Below, in pieces: positions 34,988 through 42,744 of a DNA stretch of 64,000 bases (position 1 is the first letter of the stretch; each line of letters opens with the position of its first letter). The position numbers were made by a program, and so were the translations under genes. This DNA is from JAPUDQ01 sp049644865. GTDB taxonomy: Bacteria > Patescibacteriota > Saccharimonadia > Saccharimonadales > Saccharimonadaceae. The stretch spans positions 62,001-126,000 of the forward strand of contig JBARSV010000019.1 in the NCBI GenBank assembly GCA_049644865.1. Direction: 5' to 3'. Below the pieces are notes generated by a model that was not told where the DNA came from, searched no databases, and saw only the letters and a program-made list of their open reading frames with translations.

Positions 34988-36031
34988 CTATGCTTTTTCA
35001 GCAAGCGTATACGTTGCCTTAGCAACACGTTTGAACTCGGGTTTGCTCTGGAGGTTGAGTAGGATTGTCGTCTCTTTGACTTGGCGGTGCTTTAGCACAC
35101 GGCGGACGATCTCGTCGCGAGTGAGTGGCGCACCTTCTTTCTTGAGGATGTCACTGATGATGTCGCTGACGGTACCTTTACGATAGCCCCATTCTTGAAG
35201 AGCGTAGATACCGCGACCGATCAAGACAAAGCGCTTGTCTTTGATCAGTTCGTTGTGAATCGCTTGGGTGGTGACGTTTTTACGTTTGAAGTCGCTGTTT
35301 TTGATACTTTTTGCGATGTCGCTAAAATGCAGCGGCTTGCCACTATCTTGCAAAATAACATATATCTTGTCGCGAATATTTTTCGGATTGACAGTTGGCC
35401 ATTTGTTGAGGCCCCATTGGTCTTTAAGGTTGCTAAGATTTTTGCTGAGGCTAGCAACAGCGCGGACCTGGTCGGGGTGCTCGTGATTGAGTTTGCTGTG
35501 CAAGTCACTGACCGAAATCGGTTGACCATGCTCTTTGATGGTACGAACCACAGTATCGACATCAGCGCGCAGTTTTTTCTCGTCGTGACGCTCGCGGATA
35601 GCGACACCGTGGTGATAATTGTCATTTTCGCCCAATACTGTCAGATTTGGTGCAAGTTCAGCGATGAAGGCAATGTGTGCATGATCGCGCTCTGTCGGGG
35701 TTTTATGAATACGGCCTGTCAAGTCGCTCACGCGGGCTGCACCGCCCATTTCATGAAGGTGACGAATAAAGTGCTTTTCAACAGCTCCGACGTTGTCAGC
35801 ATCTTTCTCGGCAGCGAGTTTGAGGCGGATCAAGATAGCTTTCTCAAGTTGACGGACGCGCTCGCGGGTAATGCCCAGCAGGTCGCCGATTTGCTCGAGA
35901 GTTTCTTTGCGGTCGTTCAGGCCAAAACGGCGAGCGATAATCTCGCGTTCGCGTTCTCGCTCAATACCACTCAAGATACGCTCGACGGCGTTACTCGTGT
36001 TTACAGTCATGTCTTGGGCGGCATCGTTCAT
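34988..36031 (-). CDS. Sigma-70 region 4 / HARE-HTH fusion protein
   Basis: 347 aa. Residues about 10-70 are a sigma-70 region 4 helix-turn-helix (EREREIIARRFGLND, LEQIGDLLGITRERVRQLEKA), which in sigma factors reads the -35 box. Region 2, which melts the -10 box, is absent, so it is not a complete sigma factor. The C-terminal half contains two HARE-HTH (RpoE-delta-like) winged modules, for example KPLHFSDIAKSIKNS and APLTRDEIVRRVL. A role as a polymerase-associated regulator is inferred. It has a full promoter (36081-36109) and a normal leader with AAGGAAG. Confidence 0.78.
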   Translation of the reverse strand: MNDAAQDMTVNTSNAVERILSGIEREREREIIARRFGLNDRKETLEQIGDLLGITRERVRQLEKAILIRLKLAAEKDADNVGAVEKHFIRHLHEMGGAARVSDLTGRIHKTPTERDHAHIAFIAELAPNLTVLGENDNYHHGVAIRERHDEKKLRADVDTVVRTIKEHGQPISVSDLHSKLNHEHPDQVRAVASLSKNLSNLKDQWGLNKWPTVNPKNIRDKIYVILQDSGKPLHFSDIAKSIKNSDFKRKNVTTQAIHNELIKDKRFVLIGRGIYALQEWGYRKGTVSDIISDILKKEGAPLTRDEIVRRVLKHRQVKETTILLNLQSKPEFKRVAKATYTLAEKA

Positions 36032-36080
36032 ACTGGTCTTTCTTCCTTTTGGTCAGGTTGTTATATCAGATTTATGTATG

Positions 36081-36109
36081 ATTATAGAACAAATTTTCTT
36101 TTGCGTCAA
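36081..36109 (-). promoter_or_regulatory. Promoter of the sigma-4/HARE gene
   Basis: On the minus strand: TTGACG (36109-36104), exactly 17 bp, TATAAT (36086-36081). The start codon is about 50 nt further on and has an AAGGAAG ribosome site, so this mRNA has a leader, unlike many others here. Confidence 0.7.
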
Positions 36110-36226
36110 CTAAATTTGTTATTTCACAACACAATCTCTGTCTGTCGACTATTATAGCACATACTTGGCGCTTATGGTAAATAGTATTTTGGGACTATTT
36201 AATAGAGAGAAATGTTGTTTTATGTA

Positions 36227-37117
36227 CTAAGACGCCGGACGAAGCGTCACAACGTGCCCGTTGGCAAACTCGCCAAGACGACGCGTTTCACTGGCCGGTG
36301 CGCGACGGGTGGGGTCATAAAGCGGCAATGCATCGATCACTATGAGTCGGCAAAGCTCGACAGCATAGAACAGCTCATCCGTAATTTTTTGTTTTGCTTT
36401 CTCTGTTAGGTTTGATCGCAACACAAAGTCAAGTACAGTCGGTATCTGCATCCGGTATTTATCGGCTAACTTCTTCCGAAGCTTATAGTCAGGATTAAAT
36501 TCAAGACCGAGACAGTTGTCGATGAAGTCCGACGTCTTGCCGATGCCTTCCCTGTCGCCAGACTCAAATGAACGTTGACGTGAGCCGTCGCGGTATCGCT
36601 CGTGTTTTTCCTCTTGGGTGAGGCCAGTTTTATCGTAGATGTCGTTGAGCATGGAGGCCGTGACAGCGGCGACCTCTGGGCTGTCGTCGACGGCGAGTCG
36701 TGTCAGCGCCCGATCGCGCTGAGCCCGCAATGCGTCGAGATTGGCGGGCGACATGTCATGGGGGTCGAGTCGTTCCTCACCGAGGTAGCGCTCGGGGTGG
36801 TCTTCGACACCGTCATGATGCAGTAAGCCTCGTACCAATATCGGGTCAGGATGGTCAAAATGATCGCGGCTCATGACCCGCGTCGCGACGCGGAGGACGT
36901 GTGTTGCTTCGGTATCATCGTCACGAGTGAAGCCCTCATGAACGACCCCGCAAATAAAATCGGAAGCGGTTATCGCTGCCTGTTTATCTTCGCCTGTCCA
37001 TGGTGCGCGGGCGACCTCAAGGTGAAATCGTTGCAGCAGACCGTCCTCGCCAAACTCGCGAGTTATTTCGCGCAATGTCATGCGCTGTATGCGTTCGTCA
37101 CTCCGCAGTAATTCCAT
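36227..37117 (-). CDS. HD-domain phosphohydrolase, SpoT-hydrolase-like
   Basis: 296 aa. The HD signature is THVLRVATRVM (about residue 72) followed by LLHHDGVEDHPERYL (about 98), which matches the HDxxED arrangement of RelA/SpoT-type and small alarmone hydrolases, with a further conserved Asp in LNDIYDKTG. No synthetase, TGS or ACT domain is present. (p)ppGpp hydrolysis is plausible but any nucleotide could be the substrate. The start codon lies 6 nt after the -10 box, so the mRNA is leaderless. A perfect palindrome covers the -35 region. Confidence 0.65.
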   Translation of the reverse strand: MELLRSDERIQRMTLREITREFGEDGLLQRFHLEVARAPWTGEDKQAAITASDFICGVVHEGFTRDDDTEATHVLRVATRVMSRDHFDHPDPILVRGLLHHDGVEDHPERYLGEERLDPHDMSPANLDALRAQRDRALTRLAVDDSPEVAAVTASMLNDIYDKTGLTQEEKHERYRDGSRQRSFESGDREGIGKTSDFIDNCLGLEFNPDYKLRKKLADKYRMQIPTVLDFVLRSNLTEKAKQKITDELFYAVELCRLIVIDALPLYDPTRRAPASETRRLGEFANGHVVTLRPAS

Positions 37118-37123
37118 GTATGA

Positions 37124-37160
37124 TTATTAGCACACTTGTCGCTATTTGTCAATAGCGACA
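37124..37160 (-). promoter_or_regulatory. Promoter and palindrome of the HD hydrolase gene
   Basis: Minus strand: TTGACA (37152-37147), 17 bp, TAATAA (37129-37124), 6 nt, ATG. A perfect 10-bp inverted repeat TGTCGCTATT/AATAGCGACA (37137-37160, 4-nt centre) covers the -35 box and spacer, the expected place for a repressor site. Confidence 0.65.
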
Positions 37161-37174
37161 TTTGATGTCATAAC

Positions 37175-37201
37175 TTTCCTAGGAGCCTGGCTCCTAGGAA
37201 A
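37175..37201 (-). repeat. CCTAGGAGCC palindromic element, copy 1
   Basis: A perfect 13-bp stem (TTTCCTAGGAGCC and its complement) around a single base. A second copy is at 57224-57246, and both share a flank of about 20 bp ending in TGTAATA. In each case it lies just downstream of a small minus-strand gene, so it may act as a terminator hairpin, although this copy lacks a T-run. Confidence 0.75.
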
Positions 37202-37305
37202 TTGAAATGTGGTGTAATAGGTCCAGAAATAGTGAACCCGCCCTGATGGAGCGGCCTAGGAGCGGATGCTCGACCAGGGCGGATTCACGTGGGCGGGTCA
37301 GTGTG

Positions 37306-37698
37306 TCAGGCGAAGACGATTCCTCGTTTGGCAGCTTCACGGCGCAGGTAGTCGATGGCGGCACGACGAGCGGACGAACGACCAGAGGTCGTGAGGTTCT
37401 CGTTAAGCTGGCCGATCAGCATGCCGAAGAGCGCACCCCACATCATGTGGTAGCCGTACTCACCTGGCTGACGTGGCATTTGTTGTTCGAACAACGACAC
37501 TTGGTCGAAGAGGTGAAACTGTTTTTCTACAGTGATCTGTTGATTGGCATCACGGAATGCATGCCATCTTCGCCAAGTCTCTTGTAGGATGAGGTTGTAG
37601 GCAAGGTTGAGTTCTTGGTTTGCCTCGTGGGTGAGGTGTTGGCTTGGCGCCGCCATGAAACTAAGCATTTGCTCAAACGTGTGTTGGGGCTCGGGCAT
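37306..37698 (-). CDS. Hypothetical protein
   Basis: 130 aa, no family recognised. Mostly helical, with a Gln-rich middle and GEYGYHMMWGALFGMLIGQL (about 80-99) as a mildly hydrophobic segment. The end is basic (SARRAAIDYLRREAAKRG). GGAAAGG precedes the ATG. It is followed by a conserved palindromic element in terminator position. Confidence 0.5.
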   Translation of the reverse strand: MPEPQHTFEQMLSFMAAPSQHLTHEANQELNLAYNLILQETWRRWHAFRDANQQITVEKQFHLFDQVSLFEQQMPRQPGEYGYHMMWGALFGMLIGQLNENLTTSGRSSARRAAIDYLRREAAKRGIVFA

Positions 37699-37790
37699 GA
37701 TGCCTTTCCTATCTCGTAGGTGCTCTGACGCTCCAGATCAGTTGTACTGGAGTATCCACATACTACATTATATCGAGCAGGAACTGCAAA

Positions 37791-40469
37791 CTATTTCTTC
37801 TTGCGGACGAAGCGGCGTTTTTTGCCAGCGGCGGGAGCGGCGGCGAGGAGTTTTTTGGCGTCGTCGTGGGTAATGGACTTCGGGTCGGTGTCTTTAGGGA
37901 TCTTGGTGTTCTTTTTGCCATCGGTGATGTAGGGGCCGAAGCGGCCGTTTAAGACTCGTATGCCGTCACCAAAATCAGAGATGTTTTTCTCGGCCTCGGC
38001 TTGCAATTTCGCCTCGTAGAGGGTTTTCGCCTCTGTCAGCGTAATCTCGTGTGGATCGTGCGGTTTGATACTGACGAAGAGTTTGCCAACTTGTATATAG
38101 GGCCCGAAGCGGCCGATGTTGGCTCGGATGTCTTGCCCGTCATCAGTCTGGCCGACCAGGCGTGGTAGCTTGAAGGCTTCGAGGGCTTGCTCGAGAGTGA
38201 CGGTCTCGAGACGAGCGCCTTTGGGCAGTGGAGCGAATTGCGGTTTGTCACTGCCCTCGCCTGAGCCGAGCTGTAGCATAGGGCCAAAACGGCCAAACCG
38301 GGCAATGATAGGCTGCCCAGACTTGGGGTCGGTGCCGATCTCGCGGGCATTACCGACGCTGGCGCGATCGATGTCGCCGGACTGGTCGATGAGCTTATGA
38401 AACGGACCGTAAAAGTCGCTCAGCATACGGTTGCGGTCGAGTTTGGCGGTGGCGATATCGTCGAAATGGGTTTCTACGCTGGCGGTAAAGCCGTAGTCGA
38501 CAACTGGTTCAAAATGATTGGTTAAGAAATCAGCGATCAGCTCACCGGCTGGCGTCGGTATGAGTTTGCCGCGGTCGGAGCCGGTTTTCTCAGTTACGAT
38601 AGTGCGGCGTATTATACCGGCGGTATCGGCACTGTCATCTTCGGATAACTCTCTACGGGGCTTCGCGCCCGTGGCGCTGGGCTGACCCCAGGTGGCTTCG
38701 CCACTTTGGGTCACACTATCCTCAGGCGACTGTGCTGATACCGCCGCTGGCGTAGACTGGGAGATGGCAAAAGAATCGTTGGGTCTGCCCCGACGATCGT
38801 CACCCGAGGCTAGCGTGGCCTGGGGTGCATGAGCTTTGTTGTCATCAGGGTTTGACAAATGCTCTGTTACTAACGTGTCAGATACTGCGGCTGGCGTAGA
38901 TTTGGGTTGTTGCGATGATTCTTCCCTCTTCCCTCTTCCCTCTTCCCTCTGATCGTAGCTGAGTACGACAACTTCCCTCTCCGTCCCCTCACCCTCACCG
39001 CGCTCGACATAGCCGCGCGTCTGCACTGTGCCGATGATCGTGGCATAGGTACTCGGGCGTCCGATGCCGAGTTCTTCAAGCTTTTTGACGAGGCTACCTT
39101 CGGTGTAGCGGGCTGGCGGACGAGCGAAAACCTGGCAGGCTTCGGCCGATGTCAGGTCGACAACGTCACCTGTTGACAGAGGTGGAAGGAGTGTATCGTC
39201 TTTGCCACCGCCATAGACGGCGAGAAAACCAGGGAATGTGATGACTTCGCCCTTGGCGATGAAAGTAGATTTTGGATTTTGGATTTTGGATTTTGGAAGA
39301 ATGGCTATCGTTACCTCTGTTTTCTCGAGCCGAGCTGGAGACATCTGAGAGGCGAGGGTGCGATTGCGGATGAGCGCATAGAGTTTTTGATCATACTCAT
39401 TACTCGAGGCGACTTCGAGACTCATGTCTGTTGGGCGGATGGCTTCGTGGGCTTCCTGGGCGCTTGATGATTTAGTTTTGTATGCCCTGACCTGCACGTA
39501 GTCTTTGCCGTAGCGTTGCTCTATATAACTAGCGGCTGCGGCCATGGCCTGCTTGCTCAGCGTGACGCTGTCGGTACGCATATAGGTGATCTTACCGTCT
39601 TGATAGAGTTTTTGGGCGGCAGACATGGTGGACTTGCTGCTAAAGCCGAGTTTGGCATTGGCGTCTTGTTGGAGGGTGCTGGTCGTAAAAGGAGCGCTCG
39701 GGTTGCGCGTGGCTGGGGTGGTAACGACGTCAGAAATCGCGTATGAGGCCCCTACGAGGCCTTGTAGGAAGTCTTTGGCCTCGCTCTCGGTGTCGAAGCG
39801 CTTCGGCAGCTCTGCCTTGAATTCGAGGCTAGAGGCTAGAGACTGGGGGCTGGAAGGCAGCGCATTAAATAGCGCGGTGACTTTGAATTGGAACGACGAC
39901 TCAAACCCGCGAATCTCACGTTCGCGCTCGACGATGAGCCGTACGGCTGGACTTTGCACGCGGCCGGCACTTTTGCCGCCGGGGACTTTTTGCCAGACGA
40001 CGGGGCTGAGTTCAAATCCGACGATACGATCGAGTATCTGGCGGGCTTGCTGGGCGGCGACAAGGTGCATATCGACGGTTCGCGGGTGTTGCACTGCTGC
40101 TTCGATGGCGCTTTTGGTGATTTCATGGAAGACGATGCGATTGGTTTTCTTCGGGTCAAGCTTTAGCACTTCACAGAGGTGCCAGGCAATCGCCTCACCC
40201 TCACGGTCTTCATCGGTTGCCAGCCAGACGGTTTCAGCGGCTTTGACAGCCTTCTTCAGTTCAGCGATGGTTTTTTTCTTGTCGGCGTCGATCTCATAGG
40301 TCGTTGCAAAGTCATTTGCCACATCGATCGGCGGCGTGCCGTCTTTGGTTTTCTTCGCAATGCTGCGGATATGGCCGATACTTGAGAGAACTTTAAAATC
40401 CCGCCCGAGATACTTCTCTATGGTTTTGGCTTTGGCCGGTGACTCGACGATGACAAGATTTTTGGACAT
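37791..40469 (-). CDS. topA: DNA topoisomerase I with in-frame repeat insertions
   Basis: 892 aa. TOPRIM domain: LVIVESPAKAKTIEKYLG and the DxDxE motif in ATDEDREGEAIAWHL. The catalytic tyrosine is in GKITYMRTDS. The C-terminus has three FGRFGP-type repeats (ARFGRFGPMLQLG, IGRFGPYIQVG, NGRFGPYITDG) and a Lys/Arg tail (GKKRRFVRKKK) instead of zinc ribbons. It relaxes negative supercoils. Oddities: heptamer-array insertions at 39825-39859 and 39269-39296, and an insert of roughly 120 residues (about 38620-38985) just before the conserved IPTPAGELIADFL segment. The frame is open throughout, so the inserts are translated. Confidence 0.93.
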   Translation of the reverse strand: MSKNLVIVESPAKAKTIEKYLGRDFKVLSSIGHIRSIAKKTKDGTPPIDVANDFATTYEIDADKKKTIAELKKAVKAAETVWLATDEDREGEAIAWHLCEVLKLDPKKTNRIVFHEITKSAIEAAVQHPRTVDMHLVAAQQARQILDRIVGFELSPVVWQKVPGGKSAGRVQSPAVRLIVEREREIRGFESSFQFKVTALFNALPSSPQSLASSLEFKAELPKRFDTESEAKDFLQGLVGASYAISDVVTTPATRNPSAPFTTSTLQQDANAKLGFSSKSTMSAAQKLYQDGKITYMRTDSVTLSKQAMAAAASYIEQRYGKDYVQVRAYKTKSSSAQEAHEAIRPTDMSLEVASSNEYDQKLYALIRNRTLASQMSPARLEKTEVTIAILPKSKIQNPKSTFIAKGEVITFPGFLAVYGGGKDDTLLPPLSTGDVVDLTSAEACQVFARPPARYTEGSLVKKLEELGIGRPSTYATIIGTVQTRGYVERGEGEGTEREVVVLSYDQREEGRGKREESSQQPKSTPAAVSDTLVTEHLSNPDDNKAHAPQATLASGDDRRGRPNDSFAISQSTPAAVSAQSPEDSVTQSGEATWGQPSATGAKPRRELSEDDSADTAGIIRRTIVTEKTGSDRGKLIPTPAGELIADFLTNHFEPVVDYGFTASVETHFDDIATAKLDRNRMLSDFYGPFHKLIDQSGDIDRASVGNAREIGTDPKSGQPIIARFGRFGPMLQLGSGEGSDKPQFAPLPKGARLETVTLEQALEAFKLPRLVGQTDDGQDIRANIGRFGPYIQVGKLFVSIKPHDPHEITLTEAKTLYEAKLQAEAEKNISDFGDGIRVLNGRFGPYITDGKKNTKIPKDTDPKSITHDDAKKLLAAAPAAGKKRRFVRKKK
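38640..38765 (-). repeat. Second half-repeat and hairpins inside topA
   Basis: Contains the hairpins GTGGC-TTC-GCCAC (38692-38704) and GGGGCTTCGCGCCC (about 38657-38670), and a block CCGCTGGCGTAGA near 38740. That block matches GCGGCTGGCGTAGA in the neighbouring repeat, so STPAAVS is encoded twice in the same protein. Confidence 0.6.
38854..38950 (-). repeat. Protein-coding repeat module in topA
   Basis: Homologous to der 50575-50670 in the same orientation and reading frame. Both begin GACAAATGCTC, share GCGGCTGGCGT(A/G)GATT, and end in an identical 30-nt array of four CTTCCCT units (38921-38950). Encoded residues read EEGRGKREE then STPAAVS and TEHLSNP. Confidence 0.85.
39269..39296 (-). 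repeat. ATTTTGG heptamer array inside topA
   Basis: Four exact tandem copies of ATTTTGG (28 bp), encoding PKSKIQNPKS-type residues between two conserved TopA segments. Confidence 0.9.
39825..39859 (-). repeat. GAGGCTA heptamer array inside topA
   Basis: Five 7-bp units: GAGGCTA, GAGGCTA, GAGACTG, GGGGCTG, GAAGGCA, with progressive drift. Encodes ALPSSPQSLASSLE in place of what is normally a short loop. Confidence 0.75.
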
Positions 40470-40580
40470 AACTACAGCGCCCTATACTACGCTACTCACG
40501 CAAAAATGCAAATGCACCAGTGATTCATAGCTACGACCGGTGGCTTTCTCAGCAAACCATGGCGATGAGCATAAGCGGTG

Positions 40581-40586
40581 TATAAT
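40581..40586 (+). promoter_or_regulatory. -10 box (TATAAT) of the prepilin operon
   Basis: TATAAT ends 6 nt before ATG 40593 (a second ATG follows directly). No ribosome site is present. Confidence 0.5.
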
Positions 40587-40592
40587 AGTCAT

Positions 40593-42119
40593 ATGATGAA
40601 GCACGAGGGGCAACATCGCGGGTTTGCATTGGCTGAGATGGTGATTTCTCTGGCAGTGATAGCTGTCATGTCACTCGCCTTCCTCTCGCTACTTGTGACG
40701 CTCGTCGGTAGCGCAGTTGCTGCCAAACAGCGAGCAGTGGCTAATGCTCTCGCTGTCAACCAGATGGAGTATCTGAAGTCACTATCCTACGACGGGCTGG
40801 CAGTGGTCGGTGGTAGTATCATTGCGCCCAATCCTATACCAGCCAGTATCCAAAAGACGGAAAATGGCGTCGTCTACACGATTACTACCAGTATTAGCTA
40901 TGCCGATGATGCCTATGACAGCTGCGGGGCCTACCCGACTCAGGTGCTCAAGGAAAAATATTGTCGGAATTATATCTACGCGCCTGGTCCGCCGACGACC
41001 GATACAAACCCGGCTGATTATAAACTGGCCAATGTGACAGTCAAAAATCCGTCAGGCAAGGTTCTCGCCTCACTTGATACCCAGATCTCGGCACGCGTCT
41101 CTGAGACGGCCAGCACCACGGGGGCCTTGTTTGTGACGGTGACCGACCCAAGTGGTGCGCCTGTCGAGGGGGCGACCGTTGCTGTCTCAAATACAACACT
41201 ATCACCGACGGTTAGCCTATCAGACAACACCGACAGCAATGGTATCGCGATATTTTATGGATTGCCTCCTGACACGGGCTTGGATTATAGCCTGACGGCC
41301 TCAAAGAGCGGTTTCTCGAGTCTGAGTACCATTGGCGCCTCCGGATCACTCCAACCGACATACAGCAAACAAAAAGTTCTCTCGCAGCAATCATCATACA
41401 TCACCCTCGTTATTGGTCCGATGAGCCCTGATAGTTTATTGATTGAGGCGACCGATGCGGCGGGGTCGCCGCTGGCCGGCGCCAAGCTGTATGTCAAAGG
41501 CGGCTACAAAAAATATACCCTCAGTACTAACACGGCCTACTATTTCGACACCATGTCACCGACCGATACGCGGCCGACGACCGATGCCAGCGGGCTTGCG
41601 TCCGTCAGCAATCTTCCTCCTATCAATGGCTATTATCTTTGTGGCGTCAACGGTGCGGAGTATTGTAGTATCAGCGGAACACCGTACTATCTAATCGCTG
41701 CCCTTCCCTACGGCGGGACGTCGAGTCTGCAACCTATTGTGGTGCCACAAAGCGGTGGAGCTGGTCCAACCTACAGCTATGGTGGCAAGGAATATATCCA
41801 AAAAGTCAGAGCAATTTTGTCGACCAATAGCGCCTTGCCCCGCATTGGCTCAATGAGCCCTGATACGGTGGCGACGTCGGAAAATCTCAACAATGTCACC
41901 ATTACCATCGATGGCTATAATCTCAGCGCCGCCACAGCGACATTGACGCAGGGAGCCACCACCTTCACCCGCCACATGTGCAACGGCAATCAAACCCAGC
42001 TGACGTGTTCGTTTGATCTCGGGGGTGTGGCGGTCGGCGAGGTAACGCTGGCGGTACAAAACGCGGCCGGTACGGTGACGTTGCCAACGACGCCGCTCGG
42101 AGGACTTCATGTCAAATAA
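40593..42119 (+). CDS. Prepilin-like protein with carboxypeptidase-regulatory/Ig-like domains
   Basis: 508 aa. A type IV prepilin leader ends with the cleavage motif G|FALAEMVISLAVIAVMSLAF: Gly before, Phe after, and Glu5 for subunit assembly. The exported part has at least two beta-sandwich repeats with SGAPVEGATVAVSN and AGSPLAGAKLYVKGG (carboxypeptidase-regulatory-like), then an IPT/TIG-like C-terminal domain (PRIGSMSPDTVATSENLNNV). It is large for a pilin, so a tip or adhesin-like minor pilin is likely. First gene of a three-gene operon. Confidence 0.8.
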   Translation: MMKHEGQHRGFALAEMVISLAVIAVMSLAFLSLLVTLVGSAVAAKQRAVANALAVNQMEYLKSLSYDGLAVVGGSIIAPNPIPASIQKTENGVVYTITTSISYADDAYDSCGAYPTQVLKEKYCRNYIYAPGPPTTDTNPADYKLANVTVKNPSGKVLASLDTQISARVSETASTTGALFVTVTDPSGAPVEGATVAVSNTTLSPTVSLSDNTDSNGIAIFYGLPPDTGLDYSLTASKSGFSSLSTIGASGSLQPTYSKQKVLSQQSSYITLVIGPMSPDSLLIEATDAAGSPLAGAKLYVKGGYKKYTLSTNTAYYFDTMSPTDTRPTTDASGLASVSNLPPINGYYLCGVNGAEYCSISGTPYYLIAALPYGGTSSLQPIVVPQSGGAGPTYSYGGKEYIQKVRAILSTNSALPRIGSMSPDTVATSENLNNVTITIDGYNLSAATATLTQGATTFTRHMCNGNQTQLTCSFDLGGVAVGEVTLAVQNAAGTVTLPTTPLGGLHVK

Positions 42120-42744
42120 CTGCATGACTCGTGCCGGTCACGGCTGCGACCACTCTCCGGCTAGGAGTGCAGGCTTTACCCTGACGGAAATTATTATGGT
42201 ACTGGCGCTCATCGGTGTGTTGTCAGCCATGTTTTATAGCCTGTTTGCAACGTCATTTTTCTCCTATCTCAACCTCCAAAAGCAAGCCAGTAGTTTCACC
42301 CAGATTAGCCTCCAGTCGTCTCGCGTTGCGGCCGTTGTACGGGGACTCATGAGCATTAGTATTGCAAAAGATGATGAGCTTGAGATATATGCCTATTTTT
42401 ATCCGTCAGACCAGTACGTTTCAAAAGTTCGCTACTACGTCGTGACGGTTAGTGGCGTCAAGCAGTTACGGGCCGATCTGACACCTATGACAGCCAACCC
42501 GCCGATTGGTATTCCGATTGTGGGCGACAAAACGACTACGACGGTGATCGATAGTTTTTACCAGCCAGTCGGGACGAAGTTGTTTACCTACCTCAATGCC
42601 GCCAATGTCGAGCTGGCGACACCGATCACTGATTTCTTTGCGGTCAAATCGATTAAAATTCAGCTCTCGGCCAAGGTTGAGACACAGGCAAAGCAAACGA
42701 TAACCACGCAGGTGATGCTGCGCAACCGAAAGACAAATCTATGA
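42109..42744 (+). CDS. Type IV pilin-like protein (PulG/GspJ-type)
   Basis: 211 aa. After a 21-residue leader, AG|FTLTEIIMVLALIGVLSAMFYSL carries the consensus cleavage site and Glu5. The remainder is a single globular domain with no cysteines. It overlaps the upstream prepilin gene by 11 bp and the downstream one by 4 bp (ATGA), so the three are translated as a set. Minor-pilin role inferred. Confidence 0.82.
   Translation: MSNNCMTRAGHGCDHSPARSAGFTLTEIIMVLALIGVLSAMFYSLFATSFFSYLNLQKQASSFTQISLQSSRVAAVVRGLMSISIAKDDELEIYAYFYPSDQYVSKVRYYVVTVSGVKQLRADLTPMTANPPIGIPIVGDKTTTTVIDSFYQPVGTKLFTYLNAANVELATPITDFFAVKSIKIQLSAKVETQAKQTITTQVMLRNRKTNL

Noticed and set aside
34988..36031. Complete sigma factor
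   Set aside because: Region 2 is absent; only region 4 and HARE-type modules are visible.
35195..36157. 320-aa plus-strand frame opposite the sigma-4/HARE gene
   Set aside because: Shadow of the minus-strand gene, which has a promoter, ribosome site and recognisable domains.
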